NCBI RefSeq assembly: GCF_001021085.1
Contig: NZ_CP004021.1
Location: 1 to 64,000, forward strand
DNA from: Candidatus Liberibacter africanus PTSAPSY
GTDB taxonomy: Bacteria > Pseudomonadota > Alphaproteobacteria > Rhizobiales > Rhizobiaceae
Length of the DNA stretch: 64,000 nucleotides
Direction of reading: 5' to 3'
The position numbers and the translations under genes were made by a program. Shown piece after piece: positions 1-9,376 of the stretch (within the stretch, counting starts at the first letter, position 1; every line of letters starts with the position of its first letter). The notes under the pieces were generated by a model. The model ran no database searches. It was not told the DNA's origin and saw only the letters and a list, made by a program, of their open reading frames with translations.

Positions 1-27
1 CAAACATCAATAATAAAATATTCTCTT

Positions 28-1146
28 CTACTTATCATACCATATACGTTTTTCGGTCATATCATTACCAATTTGCAAAAACGCATCATGCATAGAATTT
101 GAATCTTCCACGAAATAAAATTGATCCGGCGAAGCGCACTTTTTAAGAAAATCTCTCGCTTTAAGGACACGAATACCAACAGAATAAATTATTGCCCCTT
201 TTTTCTTTGCCTCATTACAATAATATAGACTTTTTTCATTTTCTTTCTCCCTACTATTATCTCCATCCGTCACAAATATGATAAATTTTTTATAATAACT
301 ATTTTCTGCGAGAAAAATTCTCTGTGTTTGTAAGCCGAAAATTTGGTTGTAAGCATATTCCAACCCAGGAGTTGAGTTCGTAGAATAACCCATATTAAAA
401 TTATCCATTTTCCTCTTAAGATGTTTTATGCCCCAGTCCAAAGGAATAGACTCCATAATCTTTTCAGCAAATGTTACTAATCCAGTACGAACAACATTTT
501 TCACATCTGAAATGCATTTAAGTGAATTTAATATTATATGAATGCATTCTTTTGCTAAATCTATCTTTTTTTTACATGAAGATAAATAATTCATCATAGA
601 ACGGGAAACGTCCAAAACTATCATCATATCTAGCCCAACGTCATTTTGAAGGCTTACTTGTAAGGAACTGGTAATCAAGATTAAATTATGACCGCTATTA
701 ACTCTATTAGCATACCAAGAAGCAAAATTATAAAATTTAAACGGTACTCTATGCCGCGAAACAGCAATTAAATTATATGATTTGTTGATATAATTTGAAA
801 CAACGCTAAATGATGTAGAATTGATCAGATCATCGACATATTCCGCAAAACCATTTTGGTATAATTCATTGTAAAAAGCTTTTTGCCAAATATCTTTTAT
901 TTTACATTGAACGTCCCTGGCAATTGGTGTTGCAGTTGTACTACTCAATTCACCTGTTATTTGTGATGCCGTATATAAGAGAGAACGATCAAGAATAGAC
1001 CGAATTTCTTCCTTTACATATAATATATTCGATAATTCAACTATTATCCCCGTAACTATTAAAATTATAGGGAATATAATAGCCGATAATATACTTACAC
1101 TTCCTATAAAATCATGAAAAATTCTTTTAATTTTTAAAAAAAACAT
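28..1146 (-). CDS. TadG-like protein with vWA domain (Flp/Tad pilus-associated)
   Basis: The 372 aa protein has a basic N-terminus and one hydrophobic segment at about residues 13-40, which fits the TadE/TadG-like N-terminal anchor of Flp pilus secretion proteins. A von Willebrand A domain follows, with a MIDAS signature: DVSRS at 179-183, a Thr near 259 and TDGDN at 293-297. These residues bind a divalent metal in vWA proteins. Tad-associated vWA proteins are envelope-anchored and may act in pilus assembly or adhesion. No other tad genes are in view, so the pilus role is inferred from architecture only. The gene lies upstream of, and reads away from, the window edge. Confidence 0.75.
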   Translation of the reverse strand: MFFLKIKRIFHDFIGSVSILSAIIFPIILIVTGIIVELSNILYVKEEIRSILDRSLLYTASQITGELSSTTATPIARDVQCKIKDIWQKAFYNELYQNGFAEYVDDLINSTSFSVVSNYINKSYNLIAVSRHRVPFKFYNFASWYANRVNSGHNLILITSSLQVSLQNDVGLDMMIVLDVSRSMMNYLSSCKKKIDLAKECIHIILNSLKCISDVKNVVRTGLVTFAEKIMESIPLDWGIKHLKRKMDNFNMGYSTNSTPGLEYAYNQIFGLQTQRIFLAENSYYKKFIIFVTDGDNSREKENEKSLYYCNEAKKKGAIIYSVGIRVLKARDFLKKCASPDQFYFVEDSNSMHDAFLQIGNDMTEKRIWYDK

Positions 1147-1351
1147 AAAAACCTATATATCTATTACTTTCCTTTTATAAAGAATACGACATAGGATTAA
1201 TATATAATAAGTATATATTATATTTATATGATATATATAAATAATTTATAATTATAAATGAATTTAAATACAAATATAAAATGATTTATAGATAGTCTTA
1301 GTATTATACTTTTTGTTATTTAATGAATTTATTATTATAAAAAATCACTTA

Positions 1352-2677
1352 TTATTTTGGGGCAACCATTTTCTCAGCAGGATGTGGAGAAACTTTACCC
1401 ATCTTGTGGGCTGTATCTCCAGACAACAAAAGTCCTTTAGACTTCTTATAACCCTTCAAAATCTTCTGAGATTCATGAGCTAAAAATTCAGCTTTTTGCA
1501 AACTAACCTGTACATTGCGAAAAATATCTCGAAAAGACATGTAAAAACCATGGCGATTTCCAGATATATAATCTCTGGTCTGCCGATACAATCCAACTAC
1601 TTTGGATATTTTAATATCCGAACCATCAAGGTATAACAAGGAACGAATAAGTTGGTAAGATGCAACACCATATAAGACATGAGCATTATCCAAGTTCTGA
1701 AGATCATATTCCTGTCGTGCAAGTTGTATATTTTTTTCTGCTTCTTTGATGATATTATTAGCTATTTCTTCCCGATTTTTATCATCTAAAGTTTTTGCCC
1801 ATTTCCTTTCAATATCACGTAAAATACAACCCTCATGATTATAAAAATTACCCGCAGAAAACTTAATATCATTATAATAAAGCAATTTCTTGATAAGATT
1901 GCTGGTGTTTCCTTCAAGATGTATTAAGCGTCGATAAGCAGAACGCGAAGGCTCAACAGAACGATCATAAGATGATATAATATTGATGTGCCACTGAGCA
2001 GCAGAATCAAAATCTTTCTTTTGAAGGCTTTCTTGAGCTTTAGTCTTATACATATCTAAATCTTTAAACATATTTATAGCAGATGAAATATCCTGCTCAA
2101 ATTGATCATCGCTGACATTCTTAATTATGTTTATATTATGAATAATCCGATCTCGCAGATCTATAAGACCAGGAGATGGGTAATGCAATATCATTTTATT
2201 AAGCCCGTCTAAAGAGACGTTTAAACTATTTTCAACTTTCAATGATCTTTCTATAAGAGCATCATTCAATTTATATAACTTATTTTTTGCAAGATCATAG
2301 ATTTCACTATACTCTTTGAAAAACTCCTTCATAAGCCTAGTGTATTGATTGTTTATACTCCTTTCTTCGGTGATAATAAATTTATTTGGAACTGATTGCA
2401 CACGAATAAAAGAGCGTGAAGTTTTTCTTAATACATCAAGAATCTTTTCCAAAGTGAGATCTTTTTTCTGTGCTTTTTGTGTTGCTATTTTAGTTCTTTT
2501 GAGGGTCCTTTCTGCTTCTTGCAGTATCTTTTTTGCCCCCTCAAGATTCATTGTAAGTGTCTTGTTTTGCCCCTGTGGCACAGTAATATTTGTCTTGTTT
2601 TTTGGACGCCAAAGAGACCATCCGCCATTAACAAAAAGGCTTAGAACTACAATACTTCCTATTAATCGTTTATTCAT
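1352..2677 (-). CDS. Exported coiled-coil protein, function unknown
   Basis: The 441 aa protein starts with a short basic stretch and a hydrophobic segment at residues 5-22, which looks like a signal peptide or signal anchor. The rest is rich in Lys, Glu, Gln and Leu and mostly helical. Heptad-like stretches occur near residues 45-100 (many Ala/Lys/Glu) and 300-340. I do not recognise a domain. The sequence is intact over its length and has no internal frameshift signs. It sits between rnpB and the vWA protein on the same strand, with about 200 bp to the latter. It could be an envelope or periplasmic structural protein, or a lineage-specific secreted protein. Confidence 0.65.
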   Translation of the reverse strand: MNKRLIGSIVVLSLFVNGGWSLWRPKNKTNITVPQGQNKTLTMNLEGAKKILQEAERTLKRTKIATQKAQKKDLTLEKILDVLRKTSRSFIRVQSVPNKFIITEERSINNQYTRLMKEFFKEYSEIYDLAKNKLYKLNDALIERSLKVENSLNVSLDGLNKMILHYPSPGLIDLRDRIIHNINIIKNVSDDQFEQDISSAINMFKDLDMYKTKAQESLQKKDFDSAAQWHINIISSYDRSVEPSRSAYRRLIHLEGNTSNLIKKLLYYNDIKFSAGNFYNHEGCILRDIERKWAKTLDDKNREEIANNIIKEAEKNIQLARQEYDLQNLDNAHVLYGVASYQLIRSLLYLDGSDIKISKVVGLYRQTRDYISGNRHGFYMSFRDIFRNVQVSLQKAEFLAHESQKILKGYKKSKGLLLSGDTAHKMGKVSPHPAEKMVAPK

Positions 2678-2762
2678 ATCTCACTGCCAACCACTTTATA
2701 TTTTAGGTTGAAAAACAAAATTATAATGAAAATCTTTAATTATCAACCAACAAAATCCCTAA

Positions 2763-3146
2763 TACCAGTTGGCCTATAAGCCGGGTTCTGTATATTTCTC
2801 TGCGAGAAACTGGTAATCATTCATCTAGTATGCTATTCACATAGCACCTCATGCGACCTACCCGGACAGCTAGATCGAAAACAAATCTGGAAATTACTCC
2901 GCGCTATCCCTATTTGGTCTTGCTCCCAACGGGGTTTACCCTGCCATTTTTGTTACCAAAAACGCGGTGAGCTCTTACCCCACCATTTCACCCTTACCTT
3001 TAAATTTAAAGGCGGTATATTTTCTGTGGCACTTTCCCTAAAGTCACCTTTGCCGGACGTTATCCGACGTTGAGTTTTCATGGAGCCCGGACTTTCCTCA
3101 TCTTAAAAAAAAAATCTTTCAAAACGCGATTACCCAGCCAACTGGT
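2763..3146 (-). ncRNA. rnpB: RNase P RNA (bacterial type A)
   Basis: On the minus strand the RNA starts with AGTTGGCTGGGTAATCGC and soon reaches the conserved GAGGAAAGTCCGGGCTCC block (about 3080-3100). It ends with the conserved AAGCCGGGTT...CCAACTGG region in the reversed sense (2763-2790). The first and last 10 nt are perfectly complementary and form helix P1 (3137-3146 with 2763-2772). The CCTACCCGG and CGCGCTATCCC blocks belong to the usual core. The RNA cleaves the 5' leader of pre-tRNAs together with RnpA. The identification is secure; the ends are placed from helix P1. Confidence 0.96.
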
Positions 3147-3268
3147 TTATTGACTGTAAAGAAAACAAAACAATAATACTATTAAAATATATTCAATATG
3201 GTAAAAAACTCTAGATAAAAGACACAATACTCAATACCCATAATGACAACTGATATCCTTTTATAGAA

Positions 3269-3500
3269 ATATGGAATGATAATGATGAATATGCGATATT
3301 TAAATGACTTTTAGAGGACATTGCATATTTGCCTCGGCAAGTATTATCCTTACCAAAAAATAAACCTCTAGAAATCTTTTGAAGATATGGAATGATAATG
3401 ATGAATATGCGATATTTAAATGACTTTTAGAGGACATTGCATATTTGCCTTGGCAAGTATTATCCTTGCCAAAAAAATAAACCTCTCAACATCTTTTGAA
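3269..3500 (+). repeat. Tandem duplication (116 bp period) of a gene start
   Basis: The segment 3269-3384 is repeated with a few substitutions from 3385 onward. The second copy provides the promoter-proximal DNA and first codons of the membrane hydrolase at 3420. The first copy carries the same start (ATG at 3304), but the reading frame ends after 19 codons at 3361-3363. The Lys codons before the stop match those of the intact gene. This leaves a dead partial gene start immediately upstream of the working one. Confidence 0.9.
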
Positions 3501-3911
3501 GATGCTGAATGGGGTATAGTGATTGCAGGCGCATTATTATCTTGTCTTTTGCCAGATATTGATCATCCTAAATCATTTATTTCTCAACGTTTTAAAACCT
3601 TTTTCTTTTTTCCTTCCTTTATATTAAACCATCGAGGTTTTACGCACAGTATCCTCGCAGTTATCTTATATGGATGGCTTATACATTATTTTTTCCCATT
3701 AGAAAAAATATCTTATCAAGGGTTTCAAGATTCGCTCATCATCGGATATGTAAGTCATTTAGTCGCAGATATCCTTACCCCATCTGGCATACCGTTATTA
3801 TGGCCTTATCAATGGAGATGTCGCTTGCCTTTATTACAATCAAAATCTCCTACGATAGAAATATTCTTTTGTGTATTATGCCTTATTTATGCCATAATCA
3901 TCGTTAGTTAA
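3420..3911 (+). CDS. YdjM-family inner-membrane metal-dependent hydrolase
   Basis: The 163 aa protein has several hydrophobic segments and two motifs typical of the YdjM/DUF457 family of membrane-bound predicted metal-dependent hydrolases: LLPDIDHPKS (about 40-50) and HRGFTHSIL (about 70-80). These Asp and His residues are the likely metal ligands. A later HLVADILTPSGIPLLWP stretch is also typical of the family. In other bacteria some members are LexA-regulated, but I see no clear SOS box here. The start used here is in the second copy of a local tandem duplication, so the upstream promoter is also duplicated. Confidence 0.85.
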   Translation: MTFRGHCIFALASIILAKKINLSTSFEDAEWGIVIAGALLSCLLPDIDHPKSFISQRFKTFFFFPSFILNHRGFTHSILAVILYGWLIHYFFPLEKISYQGFQDSLIIGYVSHLVADILTPSGIPLLWPYQWRCRLPLLQSKSPTIEIFFCVLCLIYAIIIVS

Positions 3912-4197
3912 AATACTAAAAGACACTGCTATTATTAAAAATATCCACTCGAATTATCTATACAATGATGAAATGTCCGCTTAAAAATGTAAAATAAAAA
4001 AATAATTATGAACTAAATGACTTAATTATATAAAAAATGACATATAATTTAATTGTATTTTTCTATAATAGAGATATCCCATACCATAGGTATGAAAAGG
4101 AGTTAAGCGATTGCGAAAAGTATTTCATAAAAAACCAAATCTATTGATTGGTTGAAGAGTAATAATAGAGATTAAACAGAGAGATTTTCTAATTAGC
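3912..4197. other. Intergenic region upstream of the mevalonate operon
   Basis: AT-rich spacer without a convincing reading frame. It should contain the promoter of the mevalonate operon. A weak purine-rich stretch (CAGAGAGA) lies about 14 nt before the mvaA start. I see no riboswitch-like structure. Confidence 0.5.
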
Positions 4198-5247
4198 ATG
4201 AAAGAAATATCAAGCATATCAATGCCCATGCGTTGGATCGGGCCTATTAAAATAACAGGAAATGTTATCCAAGAAGAGGTAAGCGTTCCTCTCGCAACCT
4301 ACGAATATCCTCTTTGGCACTCTGTAAAAAGAGGCGCATATATCTCAAGGCTTTGTCAAAATGGTATACGCGCAACACTCATTGATGAACGTATGACCCG
4401 TTCTATATTTTTTGAAACTGAAAATGCACAAATGGCTTTAACCGCACTCCAAGAAATAAGCCTACGAAAAGAAGAACTAGAAAAAATTGTAGAAAAAACA
4501 AGCCGTTTTGCCCGTTTTATTCAGTTACACCCTCAAATAGCAAGCAATCTCCTTTTTCTCCGCCTTGAATTTTCTACTGGAGATGCCTCGGGACATAATA
4601 TGGTAACCAAAGCAGCCGATGCCGTCATGGACTGGATTTTATCACAATGGACTTATTTACGTTATGGGTCTGTTTCTGCTAATATTTGCTCCGACAAAAA
4701 AGCAACTGCCATTAATGGTATTATGGGGAGAGGAAAAAATTTTGTAACAGAAATAACGATTAATCGTGAAATATGTCAAAAATATTTACATACTACTCCA
4801 GAAAATATTATCCGTCTTAATATGCAAAAAAATTTGATAGGAACTATTTTAGCCGGGGGTATACGCTCGGCTAATGCCCACTTTGCTAATATGCTGTTGG
4901 CCTACTATCTCGCAACAGGACAAGATGCCGCCAATATCGTTGAAGGATCTCAGGGTTTGACTTATGCCAATTTGCAAAACGATTCTCTTTACTTTTCTTG
5001 TACAATACCAAATCTCATTTTAGGATGTGTTGGAAACGGCAAAAATATTCCTGCTATAGAAAATAATTTAACAGCATTGGGTTGCACCCAAAAAAGGAAT
5101 AATGGAGATAATGCCCGTCGTCTTGCAACAATATGTGCAGCAACTGTACTCTGCGGTGAATTATCTCTTATGGCAGCACAAACGAATCCTGGCGAACTAA
5201 TGAAAGCTCATTTGCGCCTAGAAAGGACGCATGCAAATGCTAAATGA
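4198..5247 (+). CDS. mvaA: Hydroxymethylglutaryl-CoA reductase
   Basis: The 349 aa enzyme reduces HMG-CoA to mevalonate, the committed step of the mevalonate pathway. Catalytic elements can be placed: Glu36 in VPLATYEYPLW, the substrate loop GDASGHNM (128-135), the Lys in SDKKATAING (about 165-174), the Asp in GQDAANIVEG (about 241-250), and the C-terminal His in LMKAHLRLER. The protein corresponds to the soluble catalytic core and lacks membrane segments. It is the first gene of the operon, and its last codons overlap idi-2 by 11 bp with the chosen idi-2 start. NAD(H) or NADP(H) preference cannot be judged from sequence alone. Confidence 0.93.
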   Translation: MKEISSISMPMRWIGPIKITGNVIQEEVSVPLATYEYPLWHSVKRGAYISRLCQNGIRATLIDERMTRSIFFETENAQMALTALQEISLRKEELEKIVEKTSRFARFIQLHPQIASNLLFLRLEFSTGDASGHNMVTKAADAVMDWILSQWTYLRYGSVSANICSDKKATAINGIMGRGKNFVTEITINREICQKYLHTTPENIIRLNMQKNLIGTILAGGIRSANAHFANMLLAYYLATGQDAANIVEGSQGLTYANLQNDSLYFSCTIPNLILGCVGNGKNIPAIENNLTALGCTQKRNNGDNARRLATICAATVLCGELSLMAAQTNPGELMKAHLRLERTHANAK

Positions 5248-6247
5248 TCGAAAAATTGACCATATCAACATTGTATGTAATGATTCTGAAGTAGATCGCA
5301 AAAAAAATTTTTTTGATGATTGGCATCTAATCCATAGAGCTTTACCAGAAATATCCCTTGATGAAGTTGATCCATCCGTTACTTTTTTAGGGAAAAAATT
5401 GTCTTTTCCATTGCTGATTTCTTCTATGACAGGAGGAAATCATAAAATGATTGAGCATATTAATCGTAATCTCGCTATTGCAGCGGAAAAAACCCAAGTA
5501 GCAATGGCTGTCGGTTCACAAAGAGTCATGTTTACTGATCATGAGGCTATTAAAAGCTTCTCCCTACGTCAATATGCTCCTAATACAGTTCTCATCTCTA
5601 ATTTAGGTGCAGTGCAATTGAATTATGATTTTGGTATTAGTGAAGCACGTCAAGCCGTTAATGTTTTACAAGCAGATGGATTATTTCTTCACCTTAATCC
5701 GTTGCAAGAAGCAATCCAGCCAAATGGTAATACGAACTTTGCTAATATCAGCTCCAAAATTTATATGCTATCGTCAAAAATAGACGTACCTATAATTCTT
5801 AAAGAAGTAGGATGTGGTCTCTCTCCTATGGATATAGAGTTAGGATTAAAATCAGGGATTCGCTATTTTGATCTCGCAGGACGAGGAGGAACATCTTGGA
5901 GCCGAATCGAAAGTCATCGCGACCCCAGCGATACCGGTATTGTTTTCCAAGATTGGGGAATTCCAACACCTATTGCTTTAGAAATGGCTCGTCCATACTG
6001 TAATAAAGCACAATTTATTGCTAGCGGAGGTCTCCGCAATGGATTAGACATATTAAAATCAATGATCTTAGGGGCTTCCCTAGGAGGATTGGCTGCACCT
6101 TTTTTAAAACCAGCTATGGATTCGTCTGAAGCCGTTGTCTCTTTAATAGAATCCCTGCGTAGAGAGTTCATCATATCAATGTTTTTAATAGGAATAAAAC
6201 GTGTGAAAGAACTATACCTAAATACAGATCTTATACGGCGTCAATAA
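5237..6247 (+). CDS. fni: Type 2 isopentenyl-diphosphate delta-isomerase (FMN-dependent)
   Basis: Interconverts IPP and DMAPP using FMN. The TIM-barrel protein shows the expected motifs: SSMTGGN near the N-terminus, VGSQR, SNLGAVQLN, HLNPLQE with a following PNGNTNF, LKEVGCG, DLAGRGGTSWSRIE, and the phosphate-binding ASGGLRNG plus GASLGG. I chose the ATG at 5237 because AAAGGA (5222-5227) is 9 nt away from it. The ATG at 5231 would leave only 3 nt. The gene overlaps the end of mvaA, so translational coupling is likely. Its place inside a mevalonate cluster fits, because the mevalonate route yields only IPP and needs an isomerase. Confidence 0.94.
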   Translation: MLNDRKIDHINIVCNDSEVDRKKNFFDDWHLIHRALPEISLDEVDPSVTFLGKKLSFPLLISSMTGGNHKMIEHINRNLAIAAEKTQVAMAVGSQRVMFTDHEAIKSFSLRQYAPNTVLISNLGAVQLNYDFGISEARQAVNVLQADGLFLHLNPLQEAIQPNGNTNFANISSKIYMLSSKIDVPIILKEVGCGLSPMDIELGLKSGIRYFDLAGRGGTSWSRIESHRDPSDTGIVFQDWGIPTPIALEMARPYCNKAQFIASGGLRNGLDILKSMILGASLGGLAAPFLKPAMDSSEAVVSLIESLRREFIISMFLIGIKRVKELYLNTDLIRRQ

Positions 6248-6263
6248 GCGGAGTATTTGGTTT

Positions 6264-7445
6264 ATGGCAATTGGAATCGAAGATATTTCTTTTTACACCA
6301 CCAATCAGTATATAGATTTATCTGTGATAGCAGAAAAAAATGGTGTAGACGTAGCCAAATTTTATGTAGGAATTGGACAAGAGCGAATGAGTGTCCTAAA
6401 TCCCGATGAAGATATTGTTACGATGGCAGCGGCAGCGGCTTTACCCATATTAGAAAATCAAGATAAAAACTTAATCAACACTCTATTTTTTGCAACAGAA
6501 AGCAGCATCGACCAATCAAAATCTGCAGCAATATGGCTTCATAATCTTTTAGGTTTAAATTCTTCTTGTCGTGTAGTGGAGCTGAAACAAGCGTGCTATA
6601 GTGCTACTTTTGCGTTACATATGGCTTGTGCATTAGTCGCTAAAACACCACAACGCAAAGTACTTATCGTAGCTTCTGATGTGGCACGATATGATCGTGG
6701 TTCATCCGGAGAACCCACACAAGGATGTGGTGCAGTTGCAATACTGATCTCATCTCAAGCATCTGTTTTGGAAATTGAACATGCAACAGGAATGTATACA
6801 AATGATTGTATGGATTTTTGGCGCCCTAATTATCGTAGTGCAGCATTTGTCGATGGGAAATACTCCACTAAAATTTACCTACAATCTTTAAAGTTATCCT
6901 GGCAAGATTATAAAAAAAATAATGGCCATGATTTCAGTCAATTTCAACATTTTTGCTATCATCAACCTTTTACACGCATGGCTGAAAAAGCCCATATTCA
7001 CTTATCTAAAACTGTTAATATGAATCTTTCTGCTACTGAAATTGAAACTGCTATCGGAATGACTGTACTGTATAATCGTCTGATCGGGAATAGTTATACA
7101 GCATCTTTATATATTTCTTTGATCTCTCTATTGGATCATAGCGAAGAAAATCTTGCTGGTAAACGTATAGGATTTTTTAGCTATGGTTCTGGTTGTATGG
7201 CAGAATTTTTCTCAGGAATTGTCCAAGAAGGATATCGTTCAAGATCACATAAAAAACATCATCAATATATCATAAACTCTCGTATTCCTGTTTCTTATCA
7301 AATATATTGCAATTTACATCAAGAAATGATTCCATCTGATGAAGGGAATTGTATAATACCCCATACAACAACAGGTCCATTTCGTTTAAGCGCAATTAAA
7401 AATCATAAACGAATTTATGAAAAAACAACCGTTACAAAATTCTAG
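6264..7445 (+). CDS. mvaS: Hydroxymethylglutaryl-CoA synthase
   Basis: Condenses acetyl-CoA with acetoacetyl-CoA to HMG-CoA. The catalytic triad can be placed: Glu79 (ATESSID), Cys111 (KQACYSATFALH) and His233 (CYHQPFTRMAEKA). The conserved GNSYTASLY and FSYGSGCMAEFFSG stretches follow. At 393 aa the length is normal for bacterial enzymes. GCGGAG precedes the ATG. The 3' end overlaps the next gene by 29 bp. An acetoacetyl-CoA thiolase, the pathway's entry enzyme, is not in the window. Confidence 0.95.
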   Translation: MAIGIEDISFYTTNQYIDLSVIAEKNGVDVAKFYVGIGQERMSVLNPDEDIVTMAAAAALPILENQDKNLINTLFFATESSIDQSKSAAIWLHNLLGLNSSCRVVELKQACYSATFALHMACALVAKTPQRKVLIVASDVARYDRGSSGEPTQGCGAVAILISSQASVLEIEHATGMYTNDCMDFWRPNYRSAAFVDGKYSTKIYLQSLKLSWQDYKKNNGHDFSQFQHFCYHQPFTRMAEKAHIHLSKTVNMNLSATEIETAIGMTVLYNRLIGNSYTASLYISLISLLDHSEENLAGKRIGFFSYGSGCMAEFFSGIVQEGYRSRSHKKHHQYIINSRIPVSYQIYCNLHQEMIPSDEGNCIIPHTTTGPFRLSAIKNHKRIYEKTTVTKF

Positions 7446-8430
7446 TGCTACGAGCATTTCTCCTGCCAAAGTCATATTAAGCGGCGAATATTCTGCTTTA
7501 TATGGAGGATCAGCGCTAGCTATGACGATTTCTTTTTATTTAAGGGCCTCTCTCACAACCATTGAGCCATCGATAATCCGCATTATAAATCCAGATCCTA
7601 TCGAATATTCTTTTAAAAAATGTCTTTCGATTGGAAATCAAATCGATCAACGATATCATGATTTTACAAAAAAAAAAATTCCAATATCATCTGTTTTAAC
7701 CAATCCAAATGATCTAATCATCTATATTGTTAATCGTCATTTCCATAATATATCTTCGGGAATATCATTAGAGATTCATTCTACCATTCCTATAGGAGCT
7801 GGTTTTGGTTCTTCTTCTGCAATTATTTCTGCCGTATCTTTAGCCTTAAGTGCTATAACGAACAAACCTTTCTGCAATAAAGAAAAACTTATTTCTGAAA
7901 CAAGTTACATAGAACGTCTTCAACATGGAAAAACTGGTGTAGTTGATCCTACGACAATAATAATTGGAGGAATCGTATATATAAATCCTCCTCATATTAT
8001 AAAAAATGAAATTCTTATAGGAGAATGGTGGGCTATAAATACAGGAACGCCAAACAGTTCGACAGGAGAATGTATTTCTTTTGTTGAAAAACACTTTTCA
8101 AAAAGCAATATTTGGAGCGAATTTAATTCTGTTACTAATGAAATAATGAATTGTATCCAAAAAAAAGATGAAGAAAAAATATATCATTTAATAAAAATCA
8201 ATCAATCTCTATTGCAATCTATTGGTGTCGTCCCAAAATCAGTCAGCCAATTCATTCATGCTATTGAGGATAAAGGAGGATCCGCAAAAATTGCAGGCGC
8301 TGGAAGTGTTCAAGGAGAAAATGCGGGCCTTGTTCTTGTAGGTGGCTATAATCCAGAAGAATTATCTTCCCTCTATGGCTATACATGTTATAAAATAAAA
8401 GAGGAAAAAAATGGGACAAAAATTATATAA
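7417..8430 (+). CDS. GHMP-family kinase of the mevalonate pathway (first of two)
   Basis: The protein has the three GHMP kinase motifs: SPAKVILSGEYSALYGG at the N-terminus, the ATP loop PIGAGFGSSSA (about 125-135), and KIAGAGSVQGENAG near the C-terminus. A central stretch, QHGKTGVVDPTTIIIGG, resembles the substrate Asp region of mevalonate-type kinases. GEY rather than GEH at motif 1 is more usual in phosphomevalonate kinases, while the central region looks mevalonate-kinase-like. I therefore leave the substrate open. With the next gene it should supply the mevalonate and phosphomevalonate kinase steps. It overlaps mvaS by 29 bp and the next gene by 20 bp. Confidence 0.85.
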   Translation: MKKQPLQNSSATSISPAKVILSGEYSALYGGSALAMTISFYLRASLTTIEPSIIRIINPDPIEYSFKKCLSIGNQIDQRYHDFTKKKIPISSVLTNPNDLIIYIVNRHFHNISSGISLEIHSTIPIGAGFGSSSAIISAVSLALSAITNKPFCNKEKLISETSYIERLQHGKTGVVDPTTIIIGGIVYINPPHIIKNEILIGEWWAINTGTPNSSTGECISFVEKHFSKSNIWSEFNSVTNEIMNCIQKKDEEKIYHLIKINQSLLQSIGVVPKSVSQFIHAIEDKGGSAKIAGAGSVQGENAGLVLVGGYNPEELSSLYGYTCYKIKEEKNGTKII

Positions 8431-9376
8431 AATTCAAGTAAGCGCACCAGGAAGCTTAGTACTGATAGGAGAACATGGAGTACTCTATGAACACGCTGCA
8501 CTAGCTTTTGCCATTGATAAAAGAATAAAATTATCCCTGACATTACGCAAAGATCGTCTGATAAAAATAAATTCTTCCCTAGGTCAATATTGTGTATCTC
8601 TTGATCTTCCAATGATGAATCATCCATTATTTTCTTTTATTCTAGTAGCAATTGAACATATAAAACCACCTTGCGGCTTTGATTTAAACATCATATCTGA
8701 TCTTGATTCTGGATTGGGTCTTGGCTCTTCTGCTGCCATTACGGTTGCTATAACTGCAGCTCTACTAATGCTTCAATCTCATAAAGAACCTTCATCAAAA
8801 GAAATACTTGCACAAGCACATGCGATTGTTTTGAAAACACAAGGAAAATCCTCTGGCATTGATCTTGCTACTTCTATTTATGGAGGATTGATTTTTTACA
8901 GCATGCCACAATATAGCGTAGAAAAGATTGATTTTATTTTCCCTATACATTGCGTCTATTCAGGATATAAAACCTCCACTGCTCAGGTTTTAAAAAAAAT
9001 TGTCCTTATAGAAAAAGAATGTCCTGAAATCAAAAAAATAAATCAAAGTATTTATACTCTTATGGGAGAACTTAGTCATATAGCTGCGCATGCTCTCCGT
9101 AATAAAAATTTAAAAGCATTGGCACAGATCATGAATAAACAGCAGGGATTATTGGAAACATTAGGCGTATCTGATCCAAAAATTTCTGAAATTGTTTGGA
9201 AACTCCGCGAACAACCTAATATTATAGCCTCTAAAATTTCAGGATCAGGATTAGGAGACTGTGTCATTGCTCTCGGAGAAGGAAATATACACTCTCTTCC
9301 TTATAACTCCATCGATTGTCACATGCATTCAAAAGGAATACACATTGTCCCTATCACTTCGTCATATTCTACATAG
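8411..9376 (+). CDS. GHMP-family kinase, probably mevalonate kinase (second of two)
   Basis: The 321 aa GHMP kinase has motif 1 SAPGSLVLIGEHGVLYEHAA, ATP loop GLGLGSSAAITVA (about 107-120), GKSSGIDLATSIYGG in the centre and KISGSGLGDCVIAL at the C-terminus. GEHGVLY at motif 1 and SGID in the centre are typical of mevalonate kinases, which phosphorylate mevalonate with ATP. Reciprocal assignment with the preceding kinase cannot be excluded. AGAGGA lies about 8 nt before the ATG. The gene overlaps its neighbours on both sides (20 bp upstream, 32 bp downstream), supporting one polycistronic, coupled unit. Confidence 0.87.
   Translation: MGQKLYKIQVSAPGSLVLIGEHGVLYEHAALAFAIDKRIKLSLTLRKDRLIKINSSLGQYCVSLDLPMMNHPLFSFILVAIEHIKPPCGFDLNIISDLDSGLGLGSSAAITVAITAALLMLQSHKEPSSKEILAQAHAIVLKTQGKSSGIDLATSIYGGLIFYSMPQYSVEKIDFIFPIHCVYSGYKTSTAQVLKKIVLIEKECPEIKKINQSIYTLMGELSHIAAHALRNKNLKALAQIMNKQQGLLETLGVSDPKISEIVWKLREQPNIIASKISGSGLGDCVIALGEGNIHSLPYNSIDCHMHSKGIHIVPITSSYST

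Noticed and set aside
2349..2711. Plus-strand 120 aa frame
   Set aside because: Lies antisense to the well-formed coiled-coil protein gene and has no context.
9261..9344. ATG extension of mvaD
   Set aside because: It lies inside the previous kinase gene without a ribosome site; the TTG at 9345 has a good one.
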